From positions 1 to 16,077 of the forward strand of contig DAISXR010000079.1 in the NCBI GenBank assembly GCA_036825755.1: a stretch of DNA of 16,077 bases, read 5' to 3'. This DNA is from JAJFTV01 sp036825755. GTDB taxonomy: Bacteria; Chloroflexota; Anaerolineae; Anaerolineales; Anaerolineaceae. The notes under the pieces are model-generated. The model was not told the DNA's origin. It worked only from the letters and a program-made list of their open reading frames with translations, and made no database searches. Positions 13,711 to 16,077 of this stretch are shown in pieces. A program made the position numbers and the translations under genes. How positions within the stretch are numbered: position 1 is the first letter of the stretch; the number at the start of each line of letters is the position of its first letter.

Positions 13711-13783
13711 GCCCCCATCGTCTAGCGGCCCAGGACGTGGCCCTCTCAAGGCCAAAACAGGAGTCCGAATCTCCTTGGGGGCA
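13711..13783 (+). tRNA. tRNA-Glu (anticodon CTC)
   Basis: The 73-nt sequence folds completely: acceptor stem GCCCCCA/TGGGGGC with discriminator A, D-stem GTCT/GGAC, anticodon stem TGGCC/GGCCA around loop CTCTCAA (anticodon CTC), a 4-nt variable region, and T-stem AGGAG/CTCCT. The body GTCTAG...AGGAC is typical of bacterial tRNA-Glu. No CCA end is encoded. The T-loop reads TCCGAAT instead of TTCGAAT, so the near-universal T55 (pseudouridine) is replaced by C while C56 and A58 are kept. All stems are intact and the gene has a strong promoter and terminator, so decay is not otherwise evident. It is a single-gene unit. Confidence 0.92.
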
Positions 13784-13797
13784 CAGGCAGTGGATAG

Positions 13798-13835
13798 CCT
13801 TCGTTTCAGATAATTTGGAAACGAAGGTTTTTTTT
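13798..13835 (+). terminator. Terminator of the tRNA-Glu gene
   Basis: CCTTCGTTTC and GAAACGAAGG form a perfect 10-bp stem with a 10-nt loop, followed at once by eight T residues. It starts 15 nt after the tRNA. Confidence 0.9.
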
Positions 13836-14008
13836 ATATTTTAACCCACGAATGTCCAGGAAATTATCACAGGAAATATCTCATCAATCTTTACTCAGGG
13901 AGCGATGAGTCTGCTCGGTAATAGATTCTCCGTTTTGTTGTCTGGCAGAAAAATGGAGAGTGAAAACCTTGTATTGATATAAACAGGAGTGGATCGCCGC
14001 CTATCCCA

Positions 14009-14746
14009 TTATGTCCATCGTTCCAGCACATCTGCCGGCAGTTTGATCCTGAACAGACAGCGGTTTCCGCCATTCAGCGCCGACTCAACCACCTCTCCTT
14101 CCAGTTTGCGATCCAGAACCGTTTCCCACAGGATCATGGTATGGCCAAGGCTGCATTCACATAACAACGGGGATACGCACCCTCCATCCTGTAGAATCGA
14201 CTCACGCGCAAACCGGCAATGACACAAAGCGTAATGTCTGTGTTCATCATCGGCAGCCTGAAGGAATCCCCCAAGATCGGCCGGGACAGCTTGCGCCAGG
14301 ATCACATCTCCATAACGCCGGCCGTAAAAAATCTGCTCACAGTGATTAACATACTCGATCATCCGCTGAGAGATTTGCGGATCACCATATTGAGCATCTT
14401 TCGCATAACCGGAAAAATATTCGCTGATCCCGATTTTCTGAAGCTCGACGGCAAACCGATCGATGTTCCCGATGCGATTGAATAACCTTACTGCCCAGGA
14501 AAAATCATCCGGGCGAAGATCGTGACGCACGTTGACCAGAATGGATTTGATTTCTTCAGCGGGGAGCACGCTCTCAAATTTCTCCATAAAAATTTTCATA
14601 CACTTACTGCACTGCTGACTTTCCATCGAGTCGAAAGGGATGGTAATGCCCTGACATAATTCATCCCAAAACTGATCGCCTTTCGCCCGGACAATTTCAT
14701 TTTGTATCCGTTTTGAAACATTACAGCGGTTGTAATTAATTTCCAT
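14009..14746 (-). CDS. Cysteine-rich protein of unknown function
   Basis: I do not recognise this 245-residue protein with certainty. It has no signal peptide or membrane segment, so it should be cytoplasmic. It contains 11 cysteines: an N-terminal CSKC pair (C46, C49) and a C-terminal cluster CHC (175/177), C190, CEC (196/198) and C230 in GGNRCLFRIKLP. This C-terminal layout, with a Cys cluster, a Trp-containing helix and then 'GGxxCxFxI', recalls V4R/4-vinyl-reductase-like and ATC-hydrolase-like small-molecule or metal-binding folds, and it may belong to an uncharacterised Cys-rich DUF family. Metal or Fe-S binding is a reasonable guess only. The ATG at 14746 has AGGAG 7 nt upstream. It is divergent from the hemerythrin gene across 277 bp that hold an FNR-like site, so a redox-linked role is possible. 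Only weak hairpins, such as TCTCC/GGAGA near 13927-13959, follow its stop. Confidence 0.75.
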   Translation of the reverse strand: MEINYNRCNVSKRIQNEIVRAKGDQFWDELCQGITIPFDSMESQQCSKCMKIFMEKFESVLPAEEIKSILVNVRHDLRPDDFSWAVRLFNRIGNIDRFAVELQKIGISEYFSGYAKDAQYGDPQISQRMIEYVNHCEQIFYGRRYGDVILAQAVPADLGGFLQAADDEHRHYALCHCRFARESILQDGGCVSPLLCECSLGHTMILWETVLDRKLEGEVVESALNGGNRCLFRIKLPADVLERWT

Positions 14747-14858
14747 TCTGCATCTCCTGGAGAAAAGTATCCTGTACCCGTGAGGTTTCCGGAGGATTCA
14801 TAAAAGACGCGCCGGATTGCGGCGTATCGGATTTTTTTTATTACCGGGTTATGGACTA

Positions 14859-14864
14859 ATTATA
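14859..14864 (-). promoter_or_regulatory. Candidate -10 box for the Cys-rich protein gene
   Basis: A perfect TATAAT on the minus strand, giving a leader of about 105 nt. No good -35 hexamer is visible, which would fit an activator-dependent promoter. The FNR-like site is then centred about 93 bp upstream of the predicted start. Confidence 0.35.
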
Positions 14865-14908
14865 GTATCAACACGGATCATCTTCCGTCGGTATGTCCTA
14901 TCATCGAT

Positions 14909-14922
14909 CATCACGGGTGATG
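14909..14922. promoter_or_regulatory. Inverted repeat in the divergent promoter region
   Basis: CATCAC-GG-GTGATG is a perfect 6-2-6 inverted repeat lying between the two divergent promoters, 30 bp upstream (centre to centre) of the FNR-like site. It may be a second regulator site; chance occurrence is possible. Confidence 0.3.
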
Positions 14923-14938
14923 GATTGACTGCACTTAT

Positions 14939-14980
14939 TTGATCCAGATCATGGTCGGAAAATCCTTTTTTGGATACGAT
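14939..14980 (+). promoter_or_regulatory. FNR/CRP-family class II promoter of the hemerythrin gene
   Basis: TTGAT-CCAG-ATCAT (14939-14952) matches the FNR consensus TTGAT-N4-ATCAA at 9 of 10 positions. A -10-like TACGAT lies at 14975-14980. If transcription starts at 14987, the site is centred at -41.5, exactly the class II activator position, and it takes the place of a -35 box. The regulator is not in the window. Confidence 0.6.
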
Positions 14981-15023
14981 GAATATGAAAAGATAATCCT
15001 TCAAACAGGAAAAGGAGATAAAA

Positions 15024-15566
15024 ATGGGAAAAGCGACGCAGGATTTACTGAATGAACACGATGCGATCCTCCATGTTTTCGAGATCATGGATAAGGCTTT
15101 TTCGAGCACTGCACAAAAGGACGACGCTGTACTGGAATTCGGCGGCGAACTGGTGCACTTTTTACAAATTTTCGCAGATAAATGCCACCACGGCAAAGAA
15201 GAGGGCTTTTTGTTCCCCGAGTTGAACGCCAAAGGCGTAAAAACGGAGAGCGGGCCGGTTGGAGTGATGCTCCATGAGCACGAACTGGGGCGGGATTTTA
15301 TCGCCCAAATGAGCCAATCGCTTGAAGCCAGAGATCTGGGCGGCTTCAAGACTGCCGCAACACAATACCGCGAACTGTTGCAGAATCACATTGCCAAAGA
15401 GAATAATATCCTCTTCACCATGGCGGATTCGCTGCTGGACGACGACAAGCAGGACGATCTGGCCGAGAAGTTTGAGCGCTTCGAGGAAAGCGTCATCGGG
15501 CATGGTGTCCACGAGCAACTGCACGCGATGATCCATCAATGGGAAGAGAAATTCGCCCAGGGATAA
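15024..15566 (+). CDS. Hemerythrin HHE-domain protein
   Basis: The 180-residue soluble protein is a four-helix-bundle non-haem di-iron protein of the hemerythrin-like (HHE) family, whose members bind O2 or NO, or repair or sense iron centres. Iron-ligand candidates are H12 (NEHD), H56 with E60 (CHHGKEEGFLFP), H84 or H86 (LHEHELGR) and H122 with E126 (NHIAKEN); the paired HxxxE motifs on helices 2 and 4 define the family. A Cys (C54) sits beside the second ligand helix. The C-terminus adds an amphipathic helix with extra His (GHGVHEQLHAMIHQW), beyond the core of about 145 residues. The ATG at 15024 has GGAG 6 nt upstream. The FNR-like promoter suggests induction under low oxygen or NO. Whether it stores O2 or handles NO cannot be decided from sequence. 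Confidence 0.9.
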   Translation: MGKATQDLLNEHDAILHVFEIMDKAFSSTAQKDDAVLEFGGELVHFLQIFADKCHHGKEEGFLFPELNAKGVKTESGPVGVMLHEHELGRDFIAQMSQSLEARDLGGFKTAATQYRELLQNHIAKENNILFTMADSLLDDDKQDDLAEKFERFEESVIGHGVHEQLHAMIHQWEEKFAQG

Positions 15567-15571
15567 ACCCG

Positions 15572-15597
15572 CCCCGATATCGTCCAGGAGATCGGGG
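15572..15597 (+). terminator. Weak hairpin after the hemerythrin gene
   Basis: CCCCGAT and ATCGGGG form a 7-bp GC-rich stem with a 12-nt loop, 5 nt after the stop, but no T-tract follows. It may protect the 3' end; the real terminator is probably the next hairpin. Confidence 0.35.
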
Positions 15598-15644
15598 TGT
15601 GCAGAGCAGCCTGAACTCTTACCTGTGTTTGAAAAAGGCAATCA

Positions 15645-15690
15645 AAAAAGATCCGCTTTTGGAGTGCAGTCCATGCAAGCGGATCTTTTT
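15645..15690. terminator. Bidirectional intrinsic terminator
   Basis: AAAAAGATCCGCTT (15645-15658) and AAGCGGATCTTTTT (15677-15690) form a perfect 14-bp stem; the loop can form a further TGGA/TCCA pairing. T-runs follow on both strands, so it serves the hemerythrin gene (plus) and the ATPase gene ending at 15755 (minus). Confidence 0.9.
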
Positions 15691-15754
15691 ATTTTTATCA
15701 AATTCCTCTGAATCTGTTCTTTGGGATTCAGGCTTTTTTCAACCAGCTGTTATT

Positions 15755-16077
15755 TCAATGTCTTCCCCCGCGAGCCAATCGCAGGATATCATCGCGGCTG
15801 CTGAAAATCTCCACCAGCTTGCCGTCACGCATCTGCAGCACCCGGTCCACATACTCGCACATGCGCAGATCGTGGGTCACCATGATGCCGGCTCGCTTCT
15901 GCTCGTGGATCAGCCCTGCAAAGGTTTCCACCACCTGATAGGCGCGTTCGGTATCCAGGCTGGCGGTGGGTTCATCGGCCAGCACCAGGCTGGGGTTGTG
16001 AATCAATGCTCGGGCGATGGCCACGCGCTGCTGCTGACCGCCCGACATCTGACCGGGCAGGTTGTTCAGGCGTTCGC
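15755..16077 (-). CDS. ABC transporter ATP-binding protein, MacB/DevA-like, C-terminal part
   Basis: The frame is open from the right edge of the window and ends at TGA 15755-15757, so only about 107 C-terminal residues are seen. It reads ERLNNLPGQ, then the ABC signature MSGGQQQRVAIARAL, Walker B LVLADEPTASLD with the catalytic Glu, and the switch His in GIMVTHDLRM, ending in a polar tail rich in Arg. The first Met seen lies inside the signature motif and is not the start. Walker A lies outside the window. PTASLDTERAYQVVE and the overall layout place it with MacB/LolD/DevA-type ATPases, like the complete one at 8240, but the two differ enough that they are not a recent duplicate. Its permease and any adaptor are probably upstream, outside the window, since nothing follows but a terminator. 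Confidence 0.92.
   Translation of the reverse strand, partial: ERLNNLPGQMSGGQQQRVAIARALIHNPSLVLADEPTASLDTERAYQVVETFAGLIHEQKRAGIMVTHDLRMCEYVDRVLQMRDGKLVEIFSSRDDILRLARGGRH

Noticed and set aside
13602..13844. Plus-strand 80-residue frame
   Set aside because: It runs through a terminator, a consensus promoter, the tRNA-Glu gene and a second terminator.
14797..14845. Short CGCCG/CGGCG hairpin followed at a distance by a T8 run on the plus strand
   Set aside because: The 5-bp stem is separated from the T-run by several bases and no plus-strand gene ends nearby, so it was not called a terminator.

Overview
The window looks like a chromosomal segment of a member of the Chloroflexota, most likely class Anaerolineae. 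Three things suggest this: large secreted proteins with Thr/Pro 'TPTATP'-type linkers, a C-terminal beta-domain ending in a '...INFVKQ'-like sequence that I associate with Anaerolineae secreted proteins, and an exopolysaccharide-type winged-helix regulator. No 16S or marker-gene check was possible, so this placement is an inference. There are no phage, IS or CRISPR signatures.

Layout. (1) 1-2440, minus strand: a polysaccharide operon with its own promoter. It runs winged-helix regulator, GDP-L-fucose synthase, then an ABC-2 polysaccharide-export permease that leaves the window. A near-consensus sigma70 promoter and an overlapping perfect palindrome precede the regulator. (2) 2453-5327, minus: aspS, with residues typical of a non-discriminating AspRS and its own terminator, preceded by corA (Mg2+/Co2+ channel). 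(3) 5366-9774, minus: a four-gene operon encoding a Yip1-like membrane protein, a LolD/MacB-type ATPase, a secreted CARDB-repeat protein and a MacB/FtsX-type permease. It has TAATG and ATGA overlaps and ends in a clean terminator. (4) 9775-10317: a 543-bp intergenic region between divergent genes, holding an 18-bp palindrome. (5) 10318-13599, plus: a 1093-residue secreted modular protein with an N-terminal lysozyme-like region, an M23 peptidase, a Golvesin/Xly-type domain, two F-type (fucose-binding) lectin domains on Thr/Pro linkers, and the C-terminal Anaerolineae domain. (6) 13618-13835, plus: its terminator, then a tRNA-Glu(CTC) gene with a consensus promoter and terminator. (7) 14009-15690: a Cys-rich protein of unknown function divergent from a hemerythrin-domain protein, with an FNR-like site between them, then a bidirectional terminator. 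(8) 15755-end, minus: the C-terminal part of a second MacB-type ATPase.

How the genes may work together. The window makes GDP-L-fucose, exports a polysaccharide, and encodes a secreted wall-hydrolase-like protein with two intact fucose-binding F-type lectin sites. One reading, which is inference, is that the hydrolase is retained on a self-made fucosylated envelope glycan. The two lectin modules share a 344-bp block without one mismatch beside 90 bp carrying 17 mismatches, which points to recent gene conversion or duplication. Other points worth a look are a tRNA-Glu with C in place of the universal T55, a CARDB protein sitting where MacB systems have an adaptor, and a textbook class II FNR-type promoter upstream of the hemerythrin gene.
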